Shown here: positions 48,001 through 58,732 of the stretch, piece after piece | How positions within the stretch are numbered: position 1 is the first letter of the stretch | How the letters are laid out: every line of letters begins with the position of its first letter | Assembly (NCBI GenBank): GCA_034359265.1 | Contig: CP136890.1 | Location: 62,311,501-62,375,500 of the forward strand | Direction: 5' to 3' | Source of the DNA: Canna indica | Taxonomy: Eukaryota; Streptophyta; Magnoliopsida; Zingiberales; Cannaceae | DNA length: 64,000 nt | Program-made: the position numbers and the translations under genes | The notes under the pieces: generated by a model | What the model was told of the DNA's origin: nothing | Databases searched by the model: none | The model's input: the letters and a program-made list of their open reading frames with translations, nothing else

Positions 48001-48065
48001 CCAAGATGGATGACAGGCTGTCCCTGCTTCTCAAGAAATGCACAACTGCAAGACATGATAGATGA
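42036..48065 (+). pseudogene. SAC3/GANP family gene (SAC3B-like, TREX-2 mRNA export), inactivated
   Basis: Twelve exon blocks with good splice sites can be followed: 42036-42223, 42668-42843, 43008-43108, 43225-43440, 43530-43760, 43862-43953, 44035-44128, 44932-44948, 45026-45666, 45750-46031, 46115-46229 and 46299-48065. Exons 2-9 carry the SAC3/GANP domain (LVVGLCPDMCPELERDERER, YERLDGDRNQTS, ADLIRPMPVLQKT, FLWDRTRAIRMDFRMQ, GFDAHLNIEQMNK, EKEFRGYYALL, ACLMHAHFAK). SAC3 is the scaffold of the nuclear-pore TREX-2 complex. Damage: exon 8 is reduced to 17 bp, losing about 30 residues of the domain; TAA at 45050-45052 (Glu expected); one base missing near 45055; one extra base at 45142; TAG at 46449-46451 (Trp expected). 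Splicing exon 8 to 9 as written gives a TGA at 45078-45080. The last exon is otherwise open for 1.6 kb. Introns are kept, so it is not a processed copy. Recent loss, or a truncated protein in use, are both possible. Confidence 0.85.
45395..46175 (+). repeat. Nested tandem duplications in SAC3-like exons 9-11
   Basis: A unit of about 365 bp starting at 45497 and again at 45862 covers the end of one exon, its intron and the start of the next (EVNIV.DLEPISSSFNN through the intron to KWKQQATKRRET). The copies differ by few bases, and the duplicated exon keeps the reading frame. Inside, a 102-bp unit is repeated at 45395 and 45497. The result is three copies of SSFNNAISSS and two of the KLKLILR-intron-KWKQQ junction. 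Confidence 0.9.
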
Positions 48066-48245
48066 AAAACTTGCTTTTTATTTTTGAAGTTGTGCATGCG
48101 GGGTTATGTTTCCTTATGTTTCTGAACCAGAATTTTATAATATTCCTTTCTTTCTTTTTTATCTACAGCATCTCTTACCGTAAGGAATTCCTTTTCTGAT
48201 TCTGGATTGTTGTAAATAAGACTCATGTTATACGGTAAAGTGATT

Positions 48246-48338
48246 TTTTTTTTTAACAAAAATAAAAAATCATAATAGGTGATCATACTAGGGTTCGAAT
48301 TCTAAATTTCTAGGCAATATTCAATATGTTGGTTGGCG
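48246..48338 (-). mobile_element. SINE, copy 2 (5'-truncated)
   Basis: On minus the body CTAGAAATTTAGAATTCGAACCCTAGTATG (split here: CTAGAAATTTAGAATTCGAA then CCCTAGTATG) aligns with copy 1 at about 41488-41517. The flanks ATA.GGTAAAGTGATT at 48230-48245 and 48339-48354 form a 16-bp target duplication with one mismatch. The tail is poly-A on minus. The box A region is missing. Confidence 0.78.
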
Positions 48339-48354
48339 ATATGGTAAAGTGATT

Positions 48355-49784
48355 CCTATATGCAAATTAAATGATCAGATGAATCACAATGGATGAACAT
48401 GAGAATGTAGTATTGCTTTGTTTATATTTCTGAGAAGCTTACAAGATTATAATGAATGAGGTCCTTAATAAAAAAAACTCTAATAGAAAAGGTGGGGGTA
48501 GAAAAATTTTGAACTAGCAAAAAAATCAATAATGATGACTCAATTCTCGTTCCCCATGAAGTTCAATGATTTTCATGAAATTCATTTCAAAGGTATATAT
48601 ATATATATATCACCATTGAATTTAATCATTAATTGATTTAAGTTAGTCAAAATGGATTTATTTTAGTTCTATTTAACTTCATTGATTCACATTTATTTAA
48701 ATTTAAATAGAATTTCTTAAGTGCAACATAACTTTTGAATTCATGAGCTCAAACATATTTAGGAATGTAAATGATCTAAGATTATTAGACTGGACCTCAT
48801 CATTTCTACACATATAAATGGGCTAAAGCTTGATTCTTTTTAATTTAAAATGGTGTTACCCACGTTCAAATCAAGGACCTTTGAGCTCGAGCTCATTTGC
48901 TAAATAAATATGCCAAACTTGAAGAAACTTAAACAAGTAGAATTTAAGTTTGATTTCATAAACTTAACCTCAACTAAATTTGATGAGTCTAGCATAAGCG
49001 AGCCAAGGAACTTCATTGATTAACACTAAGTTAAACCTTTTGGGGCTTATTTTTTTAGACTTTACACATAGGCTTTACACTTATTTTTTATGTACTATTA
49101 TTTATTAATCAATGATGTTAGTGCTTTAATTTTTCTTTCGGTTTGTCGGCGTCTATAGAGGTTGACTGCTCCTTCCGACCAACAAATGAGAGGCCAACAA
49201 CTAAGGTAGTGAGAGAAAAAATTGCACATGAGAGAGGGGGTGATTAGTGTGTATCTATAAATTCATTCTTAATTATGCATATGACAGGATTAATTCACAC
49301 ACGTGGAAGCTCCATAAATCAAGCAAGGCACACAAACAATGGTCAATGCTAACACAATAAATTTATAACGGTTTCCCTTCTAATCAAACCTAGAGTGTAT
49401 TATTTTCTTCTAGCGAATTTATGAGCTAAGACTCCAACCCTTCCCCTAAGGGTTACTCTCTCCCCGAGAATATCTCCAATACCTCTATTCCAAGGAAAAA
49501 AATAAAAAACTAGCAATCCCAAATGGGCTTATGCCTCAACGCTAAGGTTACCACTGAAATCCCAAGACCTATACCCTGTCTTTTACAAGCTTAAACAACA
49601 CATAAAATACAATTAAATGGAGCAATAATGAAAACAAATACACTGTGCTACAAGAATAAACTTCTAGCTCCTCTTGATGTCTTTGAAATTTCTAAATGAA
49701 CTTAGTATTGCTTAGTTATTTAAGAAAATGAAACAAGTATGAATTGAAGTAATACTAAGCAACTTAGTATTGCTTAACGAAGTC
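48355..49784. other. Downstream spacer with a diverged LTR-like fragment
   Basis: 48355-49120 is AT-rich with no gene; it includes a short (AT)n run at about 48595-48610. From about 49200 to 49560 the order of phrases (GAGGGGGTGATTAGTGTG, GCTAACACAATAAATTTATA, TTACTCTCTCCCC) resembles the Copia LTRs on minus here, but it is much diverged. A direct repeat, AACTTAGTATTGCTTA, lies at about 49699 and 49760. Confidence 0.45.
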
Positions 49785-50546
49785 TCCCAAGGATCTACCC
49801 CCTCAGGAAAAACCAACTGGTTGCTGGAGTGAAGATGGAGCACCAAACCTGGCTGACGAACCCCTACTTATGTACTAGCCACCACCGCCACCGCTGGAGG
49901 ATGGGACTCATTCTCCTAAGGACGGACGGTTGCTTCAGCAAGAAGATACTCCTCTAAATGCCTAGCCATTTTCCGATGCTTCGCTAGCGAGCCTAGGAAG
50001 ACTAGAGAGTCAGAAGAAGCTGATGAGCCGACCGCCTCCACTCTCGCCTCAAAAACCCTCGGCTTCCGAGACTGTGAAGCCCTCATAGGCCTCAAGTCCT
50101 CAACAACTCATCCACCAATGGTCTCTTCCCCCTGAGTCCTAAAGAGTTCTCCGGCATTTCTGCCAGGCGAACACGCATGCCTGGTACGTTCAGAAGTGAG
50201 GACATCTCACCAATAAGAGAAGAAAGGGCCAAATAGTTTACGTGAATGATCATAAAACCTAAAGCCGACAACGATACTAAAGCTTGAGGATAAAAAGACT
50301 TACCGACGGCAAGAAACAAACGAAGGAAGAAAGGAACCAGCCGAGAAAAGTGCCAACGGGGCCTACTAGATATGAAGGCCAAAGAAAGTAAAGAAAACTC
50401 AGCTTCCCATCGAATGGCCAACAGCTAGCGAAGACGGAATTAAATCTATACCGGTCAGCTAAGCAATCGCCGTCTCCCTAGAAACTCTCTCCCTGGCACG
50501 AACGAACGCCTTTTTACAATGATGTCCTCTCCAAAAATGAGGGGAC
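49785..50546 (-). pseudogene. Antisense ORF region of a Gypsy-like element, copy 1 (left part)
   Basis: It is homologous to 61095-61870. The minus-strand reading includes LSSLIGEMSSLLNVPGMRVR and LRGKRPLVDELLRT (50421-50092). The domain is not recognised. Its position upstream of an LTR that reads on + recalls the antisense ORFs described in Tat-lineage Gypsy elements, but that is inference. It is cut at 50546 by element C2, and the LTR continues at 58733. Confidence 0.5.
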
Positions 50547-51955
50547 TGTTGTATAAAATGGCACACTAGAGGGGGGAGGGTGAATAGTGTATTAACTAAT
50601 TCTTGTTGCCTAATTTCGATTTTACTCGTATCTTAAATTGTTTAGGCAAATTACAATTTTACGATTAAATGCGGAAGCAAGATGAATCAATTAAGCACAA
50701 ATGAAAGGTAACAATGCTAACACACAAATTTATAGTGGTTCGGCCCCAATGCCTACTTCATTACCTAAGCACCCCGCTTAGGATTTCCAATCTAAGTTTT
50801 ACTAGATTAATTAGTTTCCCTTACACAGAGGACTTTGACTTGAAGAGACTCACTCTCAACCTAAGGCACTTTCACACCCGGAAGTCTCCGCCTTCTTATT
50901 GAGAGCACTCTTCCACCTCAACCCTAAGGGACAACTAGAACTAATCGAGTAAACTACGTTTACACAAGTGGCTTTACACACCACTTAAATTCAAGACCTA
51001 ACACTAGGTCTTCCTACAATTCAAATACAATGTGTTGAAGAACAAATTAAAACAAAACTTATTACAAGAAGAGGAATGACAGCTTATCACACTTAAACGC
51101 ATCTTCTTTCCACACCTAACCGCCTTGATGAACCCTTTGAAGGAGAGCTCTTATGACAGCAAGGGATCAAGTGTTAGGCTGATGAATGTTGACGTGTTGA
51201 AGCTTGAAGGATGTTATGGAATCACTCTTTGAAGGTTTTCTTGCATCCAAAAATTCTGAGAGAGAGAGAGAGAGAGAAAAGAGGTTAGAAGAGGTATTTA
51301 TAATCCTCAACTGAAACAGGGTGTCAACGGGCATAAATTTTACCATTACAAATGCCCGATCGATGGTCCGGTCGATCGTCGGTTGACCGACGGGTCGACC
51401 GACTATCGCGAGATTGGCGATCCCGAATCCGGTTGACCGAATCAGTGATGCCAAAATCGCGCGTCTCCCAATTTGCCATCCAGTCGACCGATGTGCATTC
51501 TACCTCATTTTGGCTTCGATCGGTCGACCGACGCAGCCCTTCTGTGAATTCTTCACCAATTTTGGTCGACCGACAGGTTGACCGAATGACTACTGCCTCT
51601 TTTGCGCATCATTCGGTCGATCGAATTGGCTGTTGCCACTACTTAACACCATTCGGTCGATCGTCCGGTCGACTGAACCAGAGCTAGAAATTTTATCTTG
51701 ACTTTCTCATTTCGCGCTTGGTTTTCTGGCTTCGTTTTTCAGCTTGCTTTAACTTTAAGGGATTCTCCATGCTATCCAAAACATTATTGATGCACGCATT
51801 GATCTATTTTGGAGATTGATCGAGAGACGTAAGGCTTGACGTATCTTTCATCGATCCTGCAATTTTCATACTTCAAGTACTTGTTAAATAAGTTTGTTAT
51901 CATCAAAATAATTATGAGGAGAATAAAACATGAAGGAAGAATCCTTCAGCTAACA
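50547..51955 (-). repeat. 3' LTR of C2
   Basis: It runs from TGTTGTATAAAATGG to ...CTTCAGCTAACA, 1409 bp. TATAAATA on minus is at 51295-51302; (GA)10 at 51258-51277; palindrome array at 51355-51690. A CCCCC-rich complement of the polypurine tract abuts it. Confidence 0.92.
51355..51690. repeat. GGTCGACC palindrome array in the C2 3' LTR
   Basis: Multiple GGTCGACCGA, GGTTGACCGA and GGTCGATCG units occur in the same position relative to the TATA box as in the unrelated SIRE LTRs. Confidence 0.85.
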
Positions 51956-52404
51956 ATCTCCCCCTTTTTGATGATGACAAACCATTGACGATAAATATCA
52001 AGATGAAGTAATGTATCCGATAATTATTATGAAGCATGACTTGTTAAATGGATACATGGGAGCATCAAGGAAATGAAGTAGTGTATATATTTTCCAATTC
52101 TCCCCCTATCTATATGCATGGTACTTGAAATGAAGTATTCATTTTGTGCTCCCCCTATTGATATGCATATATTTTCTAATTCTCCCCCTTTTGTCATTCA
52201 TAGAAAAAAATATCAAACATAGCAAGCATACATAAAAAGAAAAAATAACACTTGTAATACTAATCATCACTTAACATAGTCAACCAAATACATATAAAGT
52301 TGAGTGTGAAATACATGTTCATAAGATGAATAACATCAATACATCAAAGAGGACTAGTCGTCCTCGGGTGGTGGAGGAGGTGGTAGATGTGACTGATAAT
52401 ATTG

Positions 52405-53560
52405 TCACATCTTATCCACTCTCCCATACATTTCATCAACTTGACGAACATACTCATCTATTTGCTGTCCACACTGGTCAACACGTTGACCATACTCGTC
52501 TATGCGCCGGCCATGGTCACCAATCATGATACCGTACTCGTCCATCTGACGCCCGTAGTCGCCAATCTGACGACCGTACTCGTCCATGTGCTTTGATGAT
52601 CTTTTATTCCATTCCATCTGACCAATGTGGAACTGAGCAAAGCGATGCTCCAGATCACTCAAACTCGTAAGGGAAGTGCCAGATGATGAACCTCCACCAG
52701 CTTCGTCTTCCTCCATCTCTGTGTCATGCTCAGGCTGTTCCATAGGTTCTCCTCGCATTCTTTTGCCGCGCTGATTTTCAACGATCTTCATGCAGCTAAG
52801 AGAGGAAGAATCTATGGGTTTGGATATGGGCTCAATTTCAAATCTAGACCTATTTATGCTAGCTTCATATATGAAGTGAGAAATTACTGAGGCATATGGT
52901 AAGGCTTGTTTTTTCGAGGCATGAACTTCAGCTATATACCTAAGTATGAGATCAGAGACATCTATAGGACTACGAGACATGGCAAAGAAAAGTACCCTAG
53001 AACTCATAGTGGTGACCTCATCAAAATTAACCTGATCTAGGAAGGATATTATACGAAATGATGAGATGCATGATCCTGGCAGTGGTTGACAGTTTGATGC
53101 TTTGGGTAGGGATCATTCCTTGATAACCCTCAGGACAAATAGTTGACACAACTTCATGAGGAAGAAAATCCTCATGAAAACGGTGTGTGGACATCTTATA
53201 AATTGATCTTTCTACTAGAGGAAACCCAAATTTATCTTTAATGTGGGATTTGGTGATTACTATGGATTTTCCTAGGATTTCAGACCGAAGAATTAAGTCA
53301 TCACCATACATTGCCTTTTCTATCACCAGGTTGGAGAAAAAGGCTTTTATCAAGATGGGGCATACATGTACTTGTTTTTCTAGAAACTCTACTCATCCCA
53401 TGTTAACAAGTTTGCATCTAATATCGAATTGTTCTAAATCACTTAGATTGACTGGATGTGTCTGCAGGATGGCTCTATCTACAAACTTAGCAGTTTATTT
53501 CTTACCTAAAGAGGTCAATAGGTTATCGGGTAAGGTTGAGAGTTTAGTCATGGGTGCCAT
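52405..53560 (-). pseudogene. Second ORF of C2, resembling the putative plant transposon protein domain
   Basis: The minus strand from MAPMTKLSTLPDNL (53560) reads through ILIKAFFSNLVIEKAMYGDD, VITKSHIKDKFGFPLVERSI and IMHLIISYNILPRSG, then after a frame change VTTMSSRVLFFAMSRSPIDV and YAEV-like residues to an acidic Gly/Ser linker. It ends in eight 7-residue repeats (DEYGRQI-GDYGRQM-...). The first part resembles the plant putative transposon domain (Transposase_32 type) often seen in retroelement-derived ORFs; no function is known. Defects are TAA near 53497, TGA near 53393 and a frameshift near 53030. Its place, between the interior and the 3' LTR, is where SIRE elements carry an extra envelope-like ORF; I see no signal peptide or membrane segment. 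Confidence 0.6.
52408..52585 (-). repeat. 21-bp minisatellite coding for heptad repeats
   Basis: Eight tandem copies on minus code for D-E/D-Y-G-R/Q-x-I/V/M units. A hydrophobic residue recurs every seven, which favours a coiled coil, although the Gly in each unit would weaken it. Unit boundaries keep frame throughout. Confidence 0.85.
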
Positions 53561-53599
53561 TCTGCAAGATAATTTTGAGGATGATGTAGATGATTAGTT

Positions 53600-55800
53600 T
53601 TAGATGAGAGATGCATGCTTTTAACGCAAATAAAAGAAGGCAAAAAAAAACATTTAAAGATCGGCGTAGATTCATGCAAGAACAAAAAGATTCTCATTAA
53701 ATTTCAAGATAAAGAATAAACATAAAAAAATTAAAAAAATAAGATTAAACAAAATGATCCATAAATGAAAAGATCATACAAAAAAAATTGTTTTGGCTAG
53801 AAGAGAATAAGAAATATTTTTCTTTTTGACCAAATCAAAATTCTTTTAAGAAGGCCAAAGTTAAAGTTGAGAAAAACTCATGAAAGAAAACAAGAGAGTT
53901 ATTGACTAACAATTTTTGACCACAACAAAATTCTTTTAAAAGGTAAATGTTGAATCATTTGAAGAAGTCATGAGATATTGATTTTTGTTAAGAAAAAAAA
54001 AACTCGTTTTTGGAGTAAACATGCCAAAAAGAAATTATCATCAAAGTAAAGTAAGCATGAATCACATTTTTATGTATGAATCAAGATACATTGAGAGAGT
54101 AAGAGATGAAGAAATCACGTTTTTGAGAATAACCTCATGAATGATGGATAAAGAAAAGCTTTTTACCTTGGAGAGGAGTCTTGGAGAGGAGGTAGAAATC
54201 GTAAAAGATGAGAGGAGAGGTCTTAGGTTGGAGCAACCGGTCGAATGGGCAAGGAAGCCCTAGTTTCGGGCTTAAACATTAGGTTTGAACAGCCAGAATT
54301 AAATCTGGCCAAAGAAATGGGCGATCCAGATCGATTTCCGCCCGTCGGTTGATCGGGCGATCGTAGGCTGATCGATCGCTCGATCTGCCCTGGATTTCTA
54401 TCCCTAAAAAAATTATTTTTGAGTGGGTGTCAGCATTTAAATTTTATGATTTTTTTTTACATGAATTAGACTTTATGAGGATTCTAAAAAATCAAGAATC
54501 ACTCAAAAATGATATATCTACATTTTTCTATAAATTCTACAAGATCTCAGTGGCATTTTTGTAAATATAAGTTATTTATCCCCCGATTTTAGATTTTGTT
54601 CAAACTTTCTAGATATCAAGATATAATAATTTAAAACTTGTTTGTCAAGTTTGGAGTGAAACTAATATCGTTTAATCAAGATACAAACTTAGCACAGTTT
54701 CATTCAAAGTATCCTTGAAACCATAAAAGTGCTAAGTATCAAATTTAGCTATCTACTCATGTTTTCTCTAGCTTAGGCACTTGGACATTTAACATGAGTG
54801 AATCTAAACATGTTTGTGAAAATTTGAACTTAAACAGATATTTCTAAGTCAAATTATTGACTTAGGTCAAGCATTTTCAATTTTGAGTTTCATAGAGTAA
54901 TCTAGTTATCGCATTGGTTATCTAGACATGAATTTTCAAGTTTAAATGTCTAGACTCATGTGATATGTGTATTTTAAACATGTTTGCCAACCATTTAAAA
55001 AAAATGAGGTCTCTAATGAGAATTCTAACCTAGAGCAAATTTCATCCAATCAAGATATCATGAAATTGCCTAAGTTATCAAAGTTTTACCTACTCATGAA
55101 CTTTCATATATTTATCATGCAAAGACAATCATGAGTATAGAGACATCATTAAACATGAATAATCAATTATTATACAAATATTTTTGCAAAATTAAACTCA
55201 TACCTCATTCTTGAGAATTTTCCAAACTTTTCATTTCCTTTTTCATTTTCTTCATAGTAGCCTTCCATTTATAATAACTTGCAAGTATACTTCATTAATA
55301 GTAATCAAACCATATCTACTAGCAAGTTATCATACTAAATAGCAAGGTGAAAATAAAAAAAATTTATTTGAGAATTTCAACCTAAGCTAGATAGTTAAAA
55401 GTTCGTTTTAAGTAAAATCGTCATGAAACCAAAACGAATCGAGAGATCTCAACATATGAAATTTTGAAACATAAGATCTCCAACCCTTCCTATTGGTTGA
55501 AAACCGAAAGGCCACAATGAGCCTATGATTTAAAATCACAAGGTTGCATAAGCCCATTACAGGCTACATAGGTCTTCGAGGAGACCGGGAAATTAAAAAC
55601 ATAAAAAAAATATTTTCAAAAGGACTCGTAACAAGAGTGGGGAAAATAACTCAAATTAAATAAGTATCACAGCTCCAACTTAAATAAAGCAGACCAAAGT
55701 AAGGAGATGATACAAAGTATACCTAGATGTCATTTTTCGGTTTGACGTTGTAACCTCTTCGAGATTTCTCATTGGAATCCAAGGTCAACTTTAATATTCC
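53600..55800 (-). other. Non-coding interior of C2
   Basis: AT-rich sequence homologous to the C1 interior. It contains one cluster of GATCGATCG/GGTTGATCGG at 54340-54395, the only such cluster seen outside an LTR. No ORF is convincing. Confidence 0.65.
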
Positions 55801-55808
55801 ATTTTTGT

Positions 55809-57122
55809 TTACCCTTGTGTGGTAGTTCCCCCTACAAAAGAAGATGAGATTTTTGGTACCCAAATGGCTTTGGGTCCTTGGAGGTTAGTGGTCTTAGGTA
55901 CCCAAAGTATCTTAACAACACTGGGGTTTATTTTAAAGACACAATCATAGATTGCATGCCCATATGTACCACAACAAAAATAATGTCCATTAAATCTTTT
56001 CATTTCATTTTTCTTATGGACATGAGGCATAATGTTAGGATGCTTATGATGAGCATGAGCATTTTTAAAGGAAACATTTTTCTTCTGAGGTTTCCTAAAT
56101 GAGACATATTGAATTTTTTAATTAAGAAAATAATTATTAACTTTTCTATTCAAGATCAACATTTCATTCTTCAAATCATTCATAGTTTTATGCAAAGCAT
56201 GCAATTGAGTTTTCAACATATTATTTTCATTCTTTAACATGTCATTTTTGTTTTTCAACTCCTTAGTGTCAATACTTAAAACATCATGGCATGGATTAGA
56301 GACACTAAGTTTTAGCTTCTCATTTTCTAATTTAGCATCATGTAAATGAGAGCTAAGAGTCAAGTTTTCCTTCTTTAATTTTTTGTTTTCTTTATCCTTT
56401 TTAACCATCAAGGCATACATAATTTTACATTCGTCTAATAATTCATCATAAAGAAGATCCGAAGAACTAGATGAATTAGATCTATAATTATGATCATCAT
56501 GACTAGAAGAAGAGCATACCTCCTCATCAACGTTCATGATGTTAGCTTGGTGATCATGGTGTGAGGATGCTTCACTTGATGCATGCGAGTGAGTGGAAGC
56601 ATTTGACCTCCGTTTTGCCTTGTTCTTCATACTAGGGCAATTCTTCTTCACGTGCCCTTTCTCATTGCATATGTGACATATCACCTTTCTCTTTCGACTC
56701 TTTGTACTTCTTTGGCTAGATACACTATTAGCTTCAAGAATTTCATTAGATATAGGAGTATGACAATTGTCATCGTCTCCTTCATTTAGAGTAACAAGTT
56801 CTTCAATTTTAGCATAATCATAAAGCATGTTCAAGGTTGCCCAAATATCATATGCTGAAGTACAATGCATGACATTTTCAAGAGTATTATTTTTCAAAGA
56901 ACAATATATGGAATTTGTTGCCTTAGCATTTAACTCAAATCTATTAATTTGTTCTTGGGTCCATGCATCCATGTTTTCATTAGGTTCTATGTATTTTGTC
57001 TTTAACATATTAAACACACCTATACCTTGAGTCTTTAAGAATGTATACATTCTTCCTTTCCAAAGACCAAAGTTTGACTCATCAAACCTAGGTGGTATAA
57101 ACGCTGCCAACTCTAGTGCCAT
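55809..57122 (-). pseudogene. C2 gag, intact except for one stop codon
   Basis: It starts MALELAAFIPPRFDESNFGL at 57122, 68 bases after the LTR, and stays in one frame to 55809 (438 codons). The only interruption is a TAA at 56118-56120, after NRKVNNYFLN. Knuckle 1 is CHICNEKGHVKKNC (about 56690-56640); a Ser/His-rich linker and a coiled coil (about 56450-56130) follow; knuckle 2 is YFCCGTYGHAIYDC (about 55985-55940). The protein ends VPKISSSFVGGTTTQG. It would coat element RNA. Readthrough of the single stop would give the full protein. It is clearly homologous to the C1 gag. Confidence 0.9.
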
Positions 57123-57175
57123 TTTCGGATCGAGATTAGATATAGACGAGATGGTGAAATCTCAAACTACAACAT

Positions 57176-57187
57176 GCTCTGATACCA
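57176..57187 (-). other. Primer-binding site for initiator tRNA-Met (C2)
   Basis: TGGTATCAGAGC on minus, two bases from the 5' LTR edge at 57190. Confidence 0.93.
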
Positions 57188-57189
57188 AT

Positions 57190-57874
57190 TATTGTATAAA
57201 ATGGCACACTAGAGGGGGGGTGAAAAGTGTGTTAACTAATTCTTGTTGCCTAATTTCGGTTTTACTCGTTTCTTAAATTGTTTATGCAAATTGCAATTTT
57301 ACGATTAAATGCAGAAGCAAGATGAATCAATTAAGCACAAATGAAAGGTAACAATGCTAACACACAAATTTATAGTGGTTCGGCCCCAATGCCTACTCCA
57401 CTACCTAAGCACCCCGCTTAGGATTTTCAATCTAAGTTTTACTAGATTAATTAGTTTTCCTTACACAGAGGACTTTGACTTGAAGAGACTCACTCTCAAC
57501 CTAAGGCACTTCCACACCCGGAAGTCTGCGCCTTCTTATTGAGAGCACTCTTCCACCTCAACCCTAAGGGACAACTAGAACTAATCGAGTAAACTATGTT
57601 TACACAAGTGGCTTTACACACCACTTAAATTCAAAACCTAACACTAGGTCTTCCTACAATTCAAATTAAAACAAAACTTATTACAAGAAGAGGAATGACA
57701 ACTTATCACACTTAAACACATCTTCTTTCCACACCTAACAGGCTTGATGAACCCCTTGAAGGAGAGCTCTTTTGACAACAAGGGATCAAGCGTTAGGCTG
57801 ATGAATGTTGACGCGTTGAAGCTTGGAGGATGTTATGGAATTACTCTTTGAAGGTTTTCTTGCATCCAAAAATT

Positions 57875-57960
<86 letters not shown>

Positions 57961-58732
57961 AGGTTAGAAGAGGTATTTATAATCCTCAGCTGAAACAGGG
58001 CGTCAACGGGCATAAATTTTATCGTTACAAATGCCTGATTGATGGTCCAGTCGATCGTCAATCGACCGACCGATCGATCGTCAGTCGATCGACCGTTCGA
58101 TCGTCAGTCGATCGACCGATCGATCGCCCAACTTTCTGGGAGATTTACGCACCATTCGGTCGACCGACGGGTCGACCGCTATCGCGAGATTGGCGATCCC
58201 GAATCCGGTCGACCAATCGATCGACCAAATCAGTAATGCCAAAATCGCGCGTCTCGTGATTTGCCATCCGGTCGACCGATGTGCATTCTGCCATATTTTT
58301 GCTTCGGTCGGTCGACCAACCGATCGATTGACGCAGCCCTTGTGCGAATTCTTCACCAATTTTGGTCGACCGAATGGCTACTGCCTCTTTTGCGCATCAT
58401 TCGGTCGACCGAATTGGCTGCTGCCACTACTTAACACCATTCGGTCGACCGAACCAGAGCTGGAAAATTTTATCTTGGCTTTCTCATTTCGCGCTTGGTT
58501 TTTCGGCTTCGTTCTTCAGCTTGCTTTAACTGTAAAGAATTCTCCATGCTATCCAAAACATTTTTGATGAACGCATTGATCTGTTTTGGAGATTGATCGA
58601 GAGACATAAGGCTTGACGTATCTTTCAACGATCCTGCAATTTTCATACTTCAAGCACTTGTTAAATAGGTTTGTTATCATCAAAATAATCATGAGGAGAA
58701 TAAAACATGAAGGAAGAAACCTTCAGCTAACA
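57190..58732 (-). repeat. 5' LTR of C2
   Basis: It is 1543 bp, longer than its partner mainly because of a (GA)40 run at 57877-57956 (10 units in the partner) and extra GATCGTCAGTCGATCGACC copies (about 58050-58125). TATAAATA on minus is at 57974-57981. The array is at 58035-58455. Confidence 0.92.
58035..58455. repeat. GGTCGACC palindrome array in the C2 5' LTR
   Basis: It includes a locally amplified TCGATCGTCAGTCGATCGAC unit repeated at about 58050-58120, absent from the other LTR, so the array is actively expanding or contracting. Confidence 0.85.

Larger units (their letters stand above)
50547..58732 (-). mobile_element. Gag-only Copia-type LTR retrotransposon C2, almost complete
   Basis: Its LTRs are 57190-58732 (5') and 50547-51955 (3'), flanked by GGGAC at 50542-50546 and 58733-58737, a perfect duplication. 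An unoccupied version of the same site exists at about 61870. The minus strand carries primer site, gag (57122-55809), a 2.2-kb non-coding stretch, a second ORF (53560-52405), a polypurine tract (about 51956-51972) and the LTR. No protease, integrase, RT or RNase H motif is visible anywhere. Mobilisation in trans by another Copia element is therefore likely. Confidence 0.9.

Noticed and set aside
42036..48065. SAC3-like locus as a processed (retro) pseudogene
   Set aside because: Introns with proper GT-AG sites are kept and no poly-A tail or flanking duplication surrounds the locus.
52405..53560. Second ORF of C2 as an envelope gene
   Set aside because: Position would fit, but no signal peptide, membrane segment or glycosylation-rich ectodomain is visible.
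57786..58061. ORF with a long Ser-Leu repeat
   Set aside because: It is the (GA)40 microsatellite read on the minus strand.
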